64,000 nt of DNA. Origin: Kovacikia minuta CCNUW1. GTDB lineage: Bacteria > Cyanobacteriota > Cyanobacteriia > Leptolyngbyales > Leptolyngbyaceae. The DNA lies in the NCBI RefSeq assembly GCF_020091585.1, contig NZ_CP083582.1:6086536-6150535 (forward strand), read 5' to 3'. The position numbers were made by a program, and so were the translations under genes. Position 1 is the first letter of the stretch; every line of letters starts with the position of its first letter. Below are positions 30,207 through 40,688 of the stretch, piece after piece. The notes under the pieces are model-generated. The model was not told the DNA's origin. It was given only the letters and a program-made list of their open reading frames with translations, and searched no databases.

Positions 30207-31715
30207 ATGACCAGCAGTAACCTGGTTCGTTTGAATACTCGATCGCAGCCCCTTAGCAAGCTAGAACAAATGGGCACAGGGGCACTGCTCCTAAGCTGGC
30301 TATTGCTAAATGGGACTTCATTGTTCTGGTTGGTGCAGACTGTTCAAGAAATTTCTTCCTTCAATCAGATCCTGTTGCTGGCTGGAGTTGCATTTCTGTT
30401 GATTCAGGGGGTTCGCCATCGACAACAGTTCCAATTCTCGGCAGTTCCAACGCTTCGTTGGATGCCACTGGTCTTACTGTTGAGCAGTGCCCTGGGAACG
30501 ATTGCCGCCCGCTGGTTCCTCATCCTCGATCAAGTGCCTGTGGTATTTGCGTTGCTGGGCACCTATGGGTTGCTGGGGTTGTTTCTGGAGCCTGGAATCT
30601 GGCGCAAAGGGTTACCCATTGGGGTTGCGATCTCGCTCATTTTGCCATTTGGAGCGCAATACACAACTGGGTTAGGGTTTCCAGCTCGCATTTTGACTGC
30701 CCACCTGGTTGAATTTTTGCTCAAAACCTGGAAGGTGGTGGCACTGTCCTCAGAAGACATTATTGTGCTGGATACGGGCATTGCGCGGGTAGACTTGCCC
30801 TGTAGTGGGCTGAGAAGTCTGTGGACTGGCACATTATTTTTCTTGATCACAACCTGGCTGGAACGGCGACAGTTCGGACTGCGTTGGTTGGTAATATTCC
30901 TCGCAAATTTGGGGATGCTGGTAATCATCAACGTTGCCCGCGTCCTGACATTGGTTTTGGTCGCCCAGGGGTGGCAGCAATCTGCTCTGGCAGAGATTCT
31001 GCATGTCCCTCTGGGAGTGATTGGATTCATGGCTGCTTGCGGTTTCACGTTGTTGCTGCTTCGCTGGGTTCCACGACAGGCGACTTCAGTTCAGCCCGAA
31101 TCTGGTCAGGCAAACGACCCCTCAAACTCGGTTTCCAACTCCAAAATTTCCTTTCTGCTTACCGCCTGCTTCCTGGCACTGATGCTAGTTCCTCACCCCC
31201 CCACTGTGGCTGCGCTACCCGATCTAACAAGGTTGAACTGGTCGATCGCCGCTCAGCCCCAGGCGATCCCACTGACACCCACCGAACAGGAATTTTTTGC
31301 CACTGATCCCAGGGTGGTTGTAAGTAAGCAGCGCTTCAACGATGGGGGATTAACCGGATCGGTGCTGTTCGTCGCCAGCCCTCGTTTACAGATGCACCAC
31401 GCACCAGAGCTTTGTTTGATTGGTAGTGGGTTTCATCTCGATCACATGATTTCACAGTTGTTTGAGGCGGGACTGTCGGCACGCTGGCTGTCGCTGGATC
31501 AGAAAAAGCAAACGGCGGTCTACTGGTTCCAGTCACCCCAGCAAACAACGGGAGATTTTTTGACCCGATTCTGGCAAGAAGCTTCCCGGCAGCAGTCATC
31601 CTGGACGCTGGTTTCAATCTTGTTTGATGACTTCCATCCTCCCACCGATCCAAAGCTGCAAGCGATCGTCACAGAGATCTATCGATCGCTGAATCAGACC
31701 CTCCAAAAAGCCTGA
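30207..31715 (+). CDS. Exosortase O-like transpeptidase with C-terminal EpsI-like domain
   Basis: Exosortases cleave and sort proteins bearing a PEP-CTERM tail at the cytoplasmic membrane. About 350 N-terminal residues form the multi-helix core, with catalytic Cys in RVDLPCSGLRSLW, Arg in NVARVLTLVLVAQG and His in LHVPLGVIGFMAA. After a linker, residues from about 380 resemble the EpsI/DUF3485 domain (HHAPELCLIGSGFHLDH). ATG start with GAGAGG nine bases before it. The next gene encodes a protein ending in a PEP-CTERM signal, probably the dedicated substrate. Confidence 0.85.
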   Translation: MTSSNLVRLNTRSQPLSKLEQMGTGALLLSWLLLNGTSLFWLVQTVQEISSFNQILLLAGVAFLLIQGVRHRQQFQFSAVPTLRWMPLVLLLSSALGTIAARWFLILDQVPVVFALLGTYGLLGLFLEPGIWRKGLPIGVAISLILPFGAQYTTGLGFPARILTAHLVEFLLKTWKVVALSSEDIIVLDTGIARVDLPCSGLRSLWTGTLFFLITTWLERRQFGLRWLVIFLANLGMLVIINVARVLTLVLVAQGWQQSALAEILHVPLGVIGFMAACGFTLLLLRWVPRQATSVQPESGQANDPSNSVSNSKISFLLTACFLALMLVPHPPTVAALPDLTRLNWSIAAQPQAIPLTPTEQEFFATDPRVVVSKQRFNDGGLTGSVLFVASPRLQMHHAPELCLIGSGFHLDHMISQLFEAGLSARWLSLDQKKQTAVYWFQSPQQTTGDFLTRFWQEASRQQSSWTLVSILFDDFHPPTDPKLQAIVTEIYRSLNQTLQKA

Positions 31716-31834
31716 CTTCTTTCTGCGCTGCTTCTAGTCATCGCCATAACGTTAGGACTGCTTACGACGCCGAAACCCCTGGTTACGGGATCTTGGCTCC
31801 CTGCCATCTGGCACCTGTTGTATAACCCAATGCC

Positions 31835-34534
31835 ATGAACAAACTATTCGCTGTTTTTTTCTGGATCTTCAACGCGACGCTGCTACTTATTGTTTACCTG
31901 GGAGTTTTGCCTTTTGTGGGGTTGGCACTTTTAAACGATGCCGCCACAGGGCAGGTGCCGCTCAATTTTCTGGTTACGTTTGTTGGGTTGGTCGGAGTTC
32001 CCATAACCTGCTCGATTGCGGGCTTCCGAACCACAGTGCGACAACCAATACTGCTGTTTGAGCTATTCTATGGCATCGAGGCACCGCTGTTGATCGTCTG
32101 TATTGCCCGCTTTTTCTGGTTGCGCGACCTGACACCGCCGACCACATTTTTGCTATTAGCCCTGCTGGTGGGCACGATCGCTACCGGGCACTGGCTCCTG
32201 AGTCGGCGCGAAAATCTGCTGCGGGTGAACCTCTGGCATTTAGCGGGTCAGGTGCTGGTGTTGACCATTGCCCTCTATCTTGCAGCGCTCCTTTCCTTCT
32301 ACGTGCTACCTACGATCGCGGTTGTTTTGGAAGCATCGCCGATTCTGCTGCCCTATGCCCTTTTGCTACTGCCCTTGACCGTTCTGATCCTTGGCATCTG
32401 CACCTTGCCATTTGGCGTGGTCGTCATGTACGGGCGATCGCTGCACAGCACCCTGAAGCAACTGGGTACCCGCTATGGCGAATGGCAGGTAAGGGCATTT
32501 TCGGCAGCCGTTTTAGCCGGTGGGTTGGGAATCTTTCTGCTCTTGCAGCAGCAACCTCAAATTGCAGCGTTTCGTCTGCTCAACCCAGCACCACAGACCG
32601 ATCAGCAGCGTCAAGCCGTGCTGCAAAAATCGGATGTCATCCGCAATGGCTTACTGAATGCCTACCTGTCTGCCTACCGCTATCCGCGATCGAACAATGG
32701 TGAGATGCAAAGTCTTTACCAAAGTACACTCCACGTTTCAGACGCGATCGGGCAAACCGTTCAGAATGGATTCAATACCCTGATGGCTCCGTTTACCTAT
32801 CAGGGCACCCAGGCAGACATCGACAAAGCCGCCCAGCTCTACGCTCAGTTTTTTGATGCGCCCATTCTGCGAGGAGAGCACACTGCCATTCAAAAAGCCT
32901 TACAGTCTACCTTCGATCGAGGTGCGGCAAAAGCAGGGCTGGATAACATCAACCAGAAGCGGGTGTGGCTAGAAGAACAGCATGTCACGGTTACACCCCA
33001 GGGAGACTGGGCAGAGGTGGAAATTTATGAAGTGTATCAAAACAAGACGAACCTGCCGGAAGAAGTTCTCTACTACTTCTCATTGCCAGAAAGTGCCGCT
33101 GTTACCGGCTTGTGGCTAAGTGACGAGGCAACAGTTCCCAAAAAGTATCCGTTTGCGATCGCGCCTCGCGGAGCGGCGCAACAGGTCTACTCTAACCAGG
33201 TGCAGCGCAACGTCGATCCCGCATTACTGGAGCAGGTTGGTCCCCAACAGTATCGGTTACGGGCGTTTCCGGTGCCAGTCGTACCGCCCGTATCTGCTTC
33301 GTCAGTGGGGCAGCAAAAGCTATACCTCTGGTTGCGCTACAAGGTGCTGAAGCAACCGTCTGGTTGGCAGTTGCCAGAACTACGAGAACAGCGCAATATT
33401 TTCTGGACAGGTGCAACGAAACGCCTGATTAATGGCAAAACGGTGTCAGGCTCAGATCGATGGTTGCCCACGACCCTTCCGGCTGAAAACACACCACCCA
33501 CTTCGCATCAAATGACCCTACCCTGGGGTGCCCATGTGCTGGCAATGCCCATGCCCCAAACGGATTACCAGCCCCCGCAGGGTAAGCGGTTTGCCGTGAT
33601 TCTGGACGGGTCTCGCAGTATGGAAGCCCAGCGGCAGGAAGTTATCGAGAGTTTCCGCTGGCTAAAAGACAAAATTCTGCCTCAAAATAGTGTGGATTTA
33701 TATCTCCCAGCGATCGCCCCCACCCCACCGCTGCGAATTGATCATCTTCAACAAAGCAATTTTGATCCAGCCAAACTGGTTTTCTATGGTATGGTGCAGC
33801 CCAAGGATCTGCTGGCGCAGTTCCAGCAGTTGCGGGGAGAACGCCAGTACGACGCCATTCTGGTAATCACCGATGCTGGCAGTTATGAATTGAATAATGA
33901 CACCAAACTAGCAGGGAAAATGCCAGCTCCACTCTGGTTTGTCCACCTGGGTGGGCTAGCACTCGCCTACGATGACGCGACTTTAAAGGCAATCCAGGAT
34001 AGTAACGGTGGTGCAGCCACCCAGGTTCAAACGGTAATGCAACGAATTGCCACACAACCGTCGCGGGGTGAGGGCACCTCATTTTTGAACCTGGTCGATG
34101 GCTATGCCTGGTTCCTCACCAGGGAGGGCACTTCATCTTCCAAGGAGTCTACCCATCAGGAGTTTGGGGCACTGGCTGCCCGTCAGTGGGCAACTCACCT
34201 GAGCCGTTACCTGCAACCGAGCCAGATGAAGGAGTTAGATGCAATTCATGCGGCTGCAAAGCAATATGGTATTGTGACCCCCTACTCATCGATGATTGTG
34301 CTGGTGAACAATCAACAGCGCCAGGAGCTGAAACAGGCGGAACAACAGACCGATCGCTTCGATCGCGAGGTAGAAGACGCCCAACTGCCCCCACCCCCCA
34401 AGTCTAATATTAGTGCTGTGCCCGAACCTGCCGAGTGGCTGTTGTTGCTTGCCGCAGCAGGAACGATCTCAGTTGCCAACTGGGTGAGGAATAAGCAGGA
34501 GGCAGGAGGCAGGAGGCAGAAGATGTTATCGTGA
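31835..34534 (+). CDS. TIGR02921-type PEP-CTERM integral membrane protein with VIT/vWA-like regions
   Basis: The 899 residues contain about seven N-terminal membrane helices (1-235), a soluble region with a VIT-like segment (WAEVEIYEVYQNKTNLPEEV), and a vWA-like segment with the MIDAS pattern DGSRS in FAVILDGSRSMEAQRQEV. Near the C-terminus lies the PEP-CTERM signal VPEPAEWLLLLAAAGT with a basic stop-transfer. The last dozen residues (QEAGGRRQKMLS) are translated from a CAGGAGG heptamer tract, so the original stop was probably earlier. It lies 120 bases after the exosortase and is its likely target. Confidence 0.85.
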   Translation: MNKLFAVFFWIFNATLLLIVYLGVLPFVGLALLNDAATGQVPLNFLVTFVGLVGVPITCSIAGFRTTVRQPILLFELFYGIEAPLLIVCIARFFWLRDLTPPTTFLLLALLVGTIATGHWLLSRRENLLRVNLWHLAGQVLVLTIALYLAALLSFYVLPTIAVVLEASPILLPYALLLLPLTVLILGICTLPFGVVVMYGRSLHSTLKQLGTRYGEWQVRAFSAAVLAGGLGIFLLLQQQPQIAAFRLLNPAPQTDQQRQAVLQKSDVIRNGLLNAYLSAYRYPRSNNGEMQSLYQSTLHVSDAIGQTVQNGFNTLMAPFTYQGTQADIDKAAQLYAQFFDAPILRGEHTAIQKALQSTFDRGAAKAGLDNINQKRVWLEEQHVTVTPQGDWAEVEIYEVYQNKTNLPEEVLYYFSLPESAAVTGLWLSDEATVPKKYPFAIAPRGAAQQVYSNQVQRNVDPALLEQVGPQQYRLRAFPVPVVPPVSASSVGQQKLYLWLRYKVLKQPSGWQLPELREQRNIFWTGATKRLINGKTVSGSDRWLPTTLPAENTPPTSHQMTLPWGAHVLAMPMPQTDYQPPQGKRFAVILDGSRSMEAQRQEVIESFRWLKDKILPQNSVDLYLPAIAPTPPLRIDHLQQSNFDPAKLVFYGMVQPKDLLAQFQQLRGERQYDAILVITDAGSYELNNDTKLAGKMPAPLWFVHLGGLALAYDDATLKAIQDSNGGAATQVQTVMQRIATQPSRGEGTSFLNLVDGYAWFLTREGTSSSKESTHQEFGALAARQWATHLSRYLQPSQMKELDAIHAAAKQYGIVTPYSSMIVLVNNQQRQELKQAEQQTDRFDREVEDAQLPPPPKSNISAVPEPAEWLLLLAAAGTISVANWVRNKQEAGGRRQKMLS
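34496..34525. repeat. CAGGAGG heptamer STRR at gene end
   Basis: Three to four CAGGAGG units overlap the last codons of the PEP-CTERM protein gene. Confidence 0.8.
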
Positions 34535-34776
34535 ATTCTGACTTCTGATTCTCATCCTGGAAATTCAATTTAGGAAAGGGTGGAGATTAAAAGAGTGAGG
34601 GTGAACATGTAAGATAATGGGCGCTTCGCGCGCTCTTGCCCACTCACCATCCTTTCCTTGGGGAAACATCTTTCCCTCAGTGCTAAGATTTCTCCATTCC
34701 ATCTTTTTGGGCTTGCCACTATGGAAAAGGTAAAGCGATCGCGAAAAGAATTAAGAGACAGGGATGGATAAACGCT

Positions 34777-35247
34777 ATGAATGCTGTCCGACCATGGTTG
34801 TATATTGGCAAATATAGCGAGACACTCGACCTTATAGGCTTGCAGCACATTGGTATTCAGGCGATTTTACACCTGGTGGAACGGGTGACGCACCCCAACA
34901 TTACAGTTCTGTATTTGCCGATTGAAGATGGTGTGCCCCTCGCTCACGATCTTCTCCAGCAGGGTATAGACTTCATTAAACTCGCCTACCAGCAGCAGCG
35001 TTGCCTGCTCGTTGCATGCGGTGCTGGTATTAGTCGTTCAGCAACATTTGCCATCATCGCCTTGAAAGAAATTGAGCAGTGTTCACTCTGGGATGCCTAT
35101 ACTCAGGTAAAACAGCAGCATCTTGATACAGTGCCCCATATGGCATTATGGGAGTCGTTATGCACCCACTACAATGAGCCAATTCCATACATTAAGCTGA
35201 TTCGGTATGCCCGTATCCAGTCCAGCATGCACAAGGAGCATCCATGA
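34777..35247 (+). CDS. Dual-specificity-type protein phosphatase
   Basis: This 156-residue protein has the cysteine phosphatase loop VACGAGISRSATFAIIALK (C-x5-R) and a probable general-acid Asp in YLPIEDGVPLA. The fold order matches small DSP-like phosphatases. The usual His before the catalytic Cys is Ala here. It overlaps the following ABC transporter start by four bases (ATGA), so the two are translationally coupled. The substrate and link to transport are unknown. Confidence 0.85.
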   Translation: MNAVRPWLYIGKYSETLDLIGLQHIGIQAILHLVERVTHPNITVLYLPIEDGVPLAHDLLQQGIDFIKLAYQQQRCLLVACGAGISRSATFAIIALKEIEQCSLWDAYTQVKQQHLDTVPHMALWESLCTHYNEPIPYIKLIRYARIQSSMHKEHP

Positions 35248-37029
35248 GGGGTGGGGGGCCGATAGTCGCAGCGGAACAAAAAGCGAGTCAACAACTGCCC
35301 ACCCTGCGGCGGTTTCTGCAATACCTGCAACCTTACCGGAAAGAAACTCCGATCGCCCTGCTGATGGTGATGATTGGAGCGGCAACCCAATCCCTGGGTC
35401 CGTTTTTGCTGGGTTGGTCGATCGACCACCTGATCGCCTATAGCAACTTACAGGGGCTAATGCTGCTGCTGGGGCTGCTGGCGATCGTCTACCTGGTTGG
35501 TAACTGGGCAATCCGACAGCAGATTTGGCGGGTTGGCTCCATCATGCAGCGATTGCTGGCTCAACTGCGGCAGGATATTTTCATCAAAATTCAAAGTTTA
35601 CCGCTTAGCTTTTTTGACCGCAGTGAAGCGGGTGACTTGATGAGCCGCTTGTTAAATGATGTCAACACGGTTAACCAGGCGTTTGGACAAACGATCGCCC
35701 AAATGTTGGGTAATTTCTTCAGCCTGATTGGGATTGTTATTGCCATGCTGGCAATTAATCTGCAACTTGGCCTGTTGAGTAACCTCGTTGTGCCGCTGAT
35801 GATTTTCACCACAGGCTTGTTTGCCCGCTGGGCAAGAGCCAGATTTCGTGTGACTCGCCAGACGATCGGGGAACTTTCTGCCCGCCTGGAAGAGGATATC
35901 AGCAGTGTGCGGGAGGCACAGGCATTCAACCGGGTGCAGCTCAACATTGAAGAATTTGATTTGCTCAACGCGGCGAATCGGGATGCTAATGTTCAGGCGG
36001 TCGCTATCACCGCGGCATTTCTGCCGTCGATCGACTTTCTCAATACCCTGGCGACCGCGGGTGTGCTGGCTTATGGGGGCTATCTCGCCGTTACAGGAGC
36101 GGCAACGGTAGGGGTTGTTACTTCCTTCTTACTCTACGTGCAGCAGTTTTTTCGCCCCATTCAAATTCTAAGCCAGTTTTATACCCAGGCACAGTCGGCA
36201 ATTGCAGGTTTAGAACGAATTTTTCTGTTGCTGGATGAACCCTCCCAACTGAACGATGCCCCCGATGCGATTGCCCTGCCCCTGGTTGAGGGTGAAGTCA
36301 CCTTCGAGGATGTATCCTTTGGCTACACCCCTGACCAACTGGTTCTGAGAAACGTCAACCTGCATGCCCAACCAGGTCAGATGGTGGCGCTGGTTGGACC
36401 CACCGGAGCCGGAAAGAGCACGATCATCAACCTGATTCTGCGCTTTTATGATGTCTCGAGGGGGTGCCGTCAAAATTGATGGCATCGATGTTCGCAGTGT
36501 CACCCAGGCAAGTTTGCGCCATCAGATTGGAATTGTTTTGCAGGATAATATTCTATTTAGTGGCACCGTGGCTGACAACATTGCCTTTGGAGTGCCCAGC
36601 GCCACCCAGGCGGAAATTGAAGCAGCAGCCCAGCTGGCAAATGTGCACGACTTTATCACATCCCTGCCCCAGGGCTACACCACCCAGCTGGGAGAACGGG
36701 GTGCCCCCCTGAGCCAGGGACAGCGCCAACTGATCAGCATTGCCCGTGCGGTTCTGATTAATCCCCGGATTCTAATTTTGGATGAAGCCACCAGTAGCAT
36801 TGACACCCGCACAGAAGCTCTGGTTCAAGCTGCGATCGCCCGCCTGCTGCAAAACCGCACCAGTTTTGTGATTGCCCACCGTCTCAGCACGGTTGCCCAG
36901 GCAGACCAGGTACTCGTCATCCAGCAGGGACAAATTGCGGAACAGGGCAGTCACGCAGAACTATTGGAGAAGCAGGGCGTCTATGCCAATCTTTATGCAC
37001 TTCAGTTGGGAGTAGGGAGTGGGGAGTAG
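35244..37029 (+). pseudogene. ABC exporter (membrane + ATPase half-transporter), single-base frameshift
   Basis: The N-terminal membrane domain has about six helices, then the ATPase: Walker A LVGPTGAGKSTII, Q-loop IGIVLQDNILFSG, signature LSQGQRQLISIARA, Walker B ILILDEATSSID and H-loop IAHRLSTV. The frame breaks at GGGGG 36460-36464. Removing one G restores YDVSRGAVKIDGID and about 594 residues, as expected for an MsbA/MdlA-like half-transporter. The C-terminal LGVGSGE is encoded by GGGAGTA-type repeat sequence. It is coupled to the phosphatase gene by a four-base overlap. Confidence 0.85.
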
Positions 37030-37155
37030 GGAGTGGGGAAGGGGAGTTTTGAATTTTGAGTTTTGAATTTTTAATTGGGACTAGTGCCAAGTGCTGAGTG
37101 CTATTCTCTACCACCTACCACCTACCACCTGCCACCTACCACCTACCACCTACCT
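37005..37155. repeat. Composite STRR (GGGAGTA/GGGAGTG, TTTTGAA/TTTTGAG, CCACCTA)
   Basis: The minus strand reads A-rich ATTCAAA-type heptamers, then C-rich CCCCACT/CCCTACT units, the same order as elsewhere. A separate block of six CCACCTA/CCACCTG units follows at about 37110-37153. Confidence 0.85.
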
Positions 37156-38028
37156 TCATCCCTTCCCTGATTCCGCCAAAAACTCGCGGATATACTGATT
37201 TACCAACTGCGGTTGTTCCTGCTGTACCCAGTGGCTGCATTGGGGAATATAGCGGATGCGAAAATCTCGCACATATTTTTCAGTCCCATAGGTCAATTCT
37301 TTGCCCAGGGGAATATCTTCTTCCCCCCAAATCATCAAGGTTGGCATTTCCAGAACGCTCCAGGATGGTTTCTCTATCAAACCTTGCTGAAACAGATTGC
37401 GGTAGTAGTTAATTGCTGCGGTCAGTGCGCCGGGTTTCGCGATCGCGGCTTTGTAGTCCTCAAGGTCTGCATCGGTAAAAGCATTTTTGTTGATAGCCAT
37501 GCCTCTAAATGCCTGGTCTAGAGCCTGGTAATGATTAAGCTGAATCAATAACTCTGGCAACCAGGGGATTTGGAAGAAAAATATATACCAGCTACGGAAT
37601 AATTGCTGGGGTGTTCGCAGTCCCTGGGCGAATTTAGCCGGATGGGGGATATTAAGAACAATGAGCCGTTCTACCCAGGTTGGATAGGCGTAGGAGAATT
37701 GCCAGGCAATCATTCCACCCCAATCATGCCCGACTAAGATGCAGCGCTCATACCCCAACGCTGCCACAACACCCTTAACATCCTCGATGAATTCTGCCAT
37801 GATATAGGCAGATTGGGGGTCTGGCTTGTCGCTATCGTTATAACCTCGTAAATCCAGGGCAACTACTTTGTAATCTTGAGCAAATTCAGGGATCTGATGC
37901 CGCCAGGAATACCAGAATTCGGGAAATCCGTGGAGCAAAAGCATTAAGGGACCTTCTCCCTGAGTGACGTAGTGAAGTTTAATTCTATTCGTCAGGAGGT
38001 ATTGCCGTTTCCAGGATTCTTCTAGCAT
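37156..38028 (-). CDS. Alpha/beta hydrolase, epoxide hydrolase-like
   Basis: This 290-residue protein has the oxyanion motif LLHGFPEFWYSWR, the nucleophile Asp in LVGHDWGGMIAW (Asp rather than Ser points to epoxide hydrolase or haloalkane dehalogenase), an acidic residue in IWGEEDIPLG and His in PQCSHWVQQEQP. The cap domain contains two Tyr candidates. It is probably cytoplasmic. Substrate unknown. Confidence 0.85.
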   Translation of the reverse strand: MLEESWKRQYLLTNRIKLHYVTQGEGPLMLLLHGFPEFWYSWRHQIPEFAQDYKVVALDLRGYNDSDKPDPQSAYIMAEFIEDVKGVVAALGYERCILVGHDWGGMIAWQFSYAYPTWVERLIVLNIPHPAKFAQGLRTPQQLFRSWYIFFFQIPWLPELLIQLNHYQALDQAFRGMAINKNAFTDADLEDYKAAIAKPGALTAAINYYRNLFQQGLIEKPSWSVLEMPTLMIWGEEDIPLGKELTYGTEKYVRDFRIRYIPQCSHWVQQEQPQLVNQYIREFLAESGKG

Positions 38029-38205
38029 GATGGCTGCTTAATCTAGGGTAGCTTTAGAGGCAGTCTACCAGCCTGTCCTGAAGGGTTATCAATTCCCCCT
38101 AAGAGGGAATTGTTTCACCCAATTTTGCTAGGTCAGTGAAATCTGAAGTCCGAAATCATTCCACGGGATTGAGTACCCTTCGCTTACAACATTCGTTTAA
38201 CGCCT

Positions 38206-40447
38206 GTGAGTTCGAAAAGTTTCTTTTCCAGAAAATCGTCTTTTCCCAAGAAATCGTCGGCACTCCAATTTTCAAATTCCTACCGCTCCAAAAAGCTGCC
38301 TTTGCGGGCTGTGTTGATTGTTCCGTTTGTTCTGGAAGTGGCGATCGCCGTTGGCTTAACGGGTTACCTCTCCTTCCGCAATGGGCAACAGGCTGTGAAC
38401 CAGCTTGCCAACCGCTTGATGGGCGAGTTCAGCACCCATATTGCCCAACGCCTGGACAGCTATCTGGATAGCGCCAAACGAGAGAATGAAAAAAACGCTA
38501 CCGCCCTCAAGATTGGTGGTTTGAACCCGAACAATCTGCACCAACTCGGTGTTTTTTTTTGGAGTCAAACCCAAACCCATCGCTTTAGCTATGTAAATTT
38601 CCAACATGTTAGCGGCGGGTCGATCGGGGCTGGCTATGCCAAAGGAGTCTGGCACATTGGGGAGCAATCTAAACCTGGTGCCGGTGGTACAGATATTTAC
38701 AGTGTGGATCCCTGGGGAGAGCAGACCTATCTGTTTAATCTACCTGAAAATGAAAATCCCAGGTTGAAGGAATGGTTTGTTGCTGCGAGTCGCGCACGCC
38801 AACAGGTCTGGACTCCCATTTGGATTTCGGATGATCGACCCGCCGCTGCAAATATCGCGGTCAGCACTCCAATTTTCGATCGTACCAACCGCTTGGTTGG
38901 GGTTACGAGTGTTGCGCTCAGTCTGCGGGAAATTCATCAATTTCTCAGCAGCATCAGAGCGAGTAAGAACGCAACGGTTTTCATTGTGGAACGTTCCGGT
39001 CTGTTGGTTGCGAGTTCCAACGAGCAACCGATTTACAGAACCGTGAACGGGACTTTGCAAAGACTGCACTCCTCGGATCGGTGGAATTCTCTGATGGCGG
39101 CTGCCACTGACCATTTGCAGGAGAAATTTGGTGGGCTGGAGGCGATTCAGACTAGCCATCAGTTGAGCTTTGTTCGGGATGATGAGCGGCAATTTATTCA
39201 GGTCACTCCCTACAGGGATGAGCTAGGGCTGGATTGGCTGGTTGTTGTGGCGGTGCCCGAATCGGATTTCATTGGAGAAATCTATAACAATACCCACACG
39301 ACAATTTTCCTTTGTGCAATCGCCCTTGCCGGGGCGATCGTGCTTGGCTTTGTCACCTCCCACTGGATTGCTGAACCAATTCTGCGCCTGAGTGATGCCA
39401 GCCGAGACCTAGCCCTGGGAAAATTGGATGCCCCGGTTAAAGAAGCGAGCCTGATTGCCGAACTGGATGTTCTAGCCCATTCTTTTAACCAGATGACGGA
39501 GCATTTGCAGCAGTCCTTTGATGAGGTGACCGTTGCGCTCCAGGAGTCTGAGGAAAAATTCACCAAAGTCTTTCGCACCAGTCCCGATCCGATCGCCATT
39601 TCTACCCTGGAGGGCAAATTTCTAGAAGTAAACGACAGTTTTGTCAATGTTTTTGGTTACCCCCGGGAAGAGGTGGTTGGGCGCACCGCTCAAGAAGTTG
39701 GGTTGTGGGCAAATATTGAAGACCGGGAAAAGCTTGCCCAGGCATTAAAACAGGACGGCGTCATGTGCAACCTGGAGTACAACTTTTATTCCAGTTCTGG
39801 CGAATTACTAACCCTCCTATTTTCCTCCGAAATCATTGAGCTGAATGGGAAAGCCTGCATGTTGGGGGTTGCCAAAGATATTACCGGACGCAAACAGGCG
39901 GAAGAAGCTCTGAGGCAAAGCGAACAACGGTTTCGGGGAGCATTAGGCCACCAGTGCATTGGGTATTGCAATTACTTCCCCGGAAGGAAGAATTTTGCAG
40001 GCAAACCCTTCTCTCTGTGAAATGTTGGGCTATGTCGAATCGGAACTCTTGAATCGAACATTTCAGGAAATTACCCATCCTGAAGATGTGGAGAAGGATC
40101 TGGGATATGTCGATCAATTAACCTCAGGAAAAATTCCCTACTTCCAGATTCAGAAGCGCTACCTGCATCGAAATGGAACGGTTCTCTGGGGTTCTCTGAG
40201 TGTTTCCCTGGTGCGCGATCGCGATCGTCAACCCCTTTATCTGGTAGCACAGATTCAGGATGTTACCGATCGGAAACAGGCTGAAGCTGAGTTAAACGCC
40301 CAAAAAACGCTTCTCCGCCAGTTAATCGAGGTCGTTCCTGGCTCGATTCTGCTCAGGAATCGGGAAGGAAATTTTATTCCAATGAATGAATCAACCGTAG
40401 AACTCTATGGCACCGCCCAGGAGAACCTGCCTGGTAAGGAGAAGTAG
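38206..40447 (+). pseudogene. dCache-HAMP-PAS-PAS sensor protein (copy A), frameshifted and lacking an output domain
   Basis: A GTG start gives a first membrane helix (LRAVLIVPFVLEVAIAVGL), a periplasmic dCache-type region (about 60-350), a second helix (FLCAIALAGAIVLGFVT), HAMP (PILRLSDASRDLALGKLD), then PAS domains. A one-base insertion near 39947-39952 (GGCCACC) breaks the second PAS; removing it restores GTSAMGIAITSPEGRIL. The frame ends inside a third PAS with no kinase, cyclase or methyl-accepting domain. It is about 45-50 percent similar by eye to copy B immediately downstream. Confidence 0.75.
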
Positions 40448-40688
40448 GGAGAACGTCAGCACAATGGTGAACCAGGAATGAGGGGTCAGGCATTAGCATG
40501 CGGTTTTTGCTATATCACTCATAAAGGGGGGGTGTCTTCAAAAATCTGTCAGTAGGATTGCGGAGGGCACATTTACAACCCGTAGCCCATCCTTAAGCTG
40601 TTTCAAAATTAAAGGGAACTGACAATATTTTGCTGCATCTTCAGTCCTATTTCTACTTTCAGTCCTATTTTTACTTGATTAACTAATT
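40448..40688. other. Spacer between the two sensor paralogues
   Basis: It contains TCAGTCCTATTT direct repeats near 40640-40675. No gene is visible. It may include eroded 3' sequence of copy A. Confidence 0.4.
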
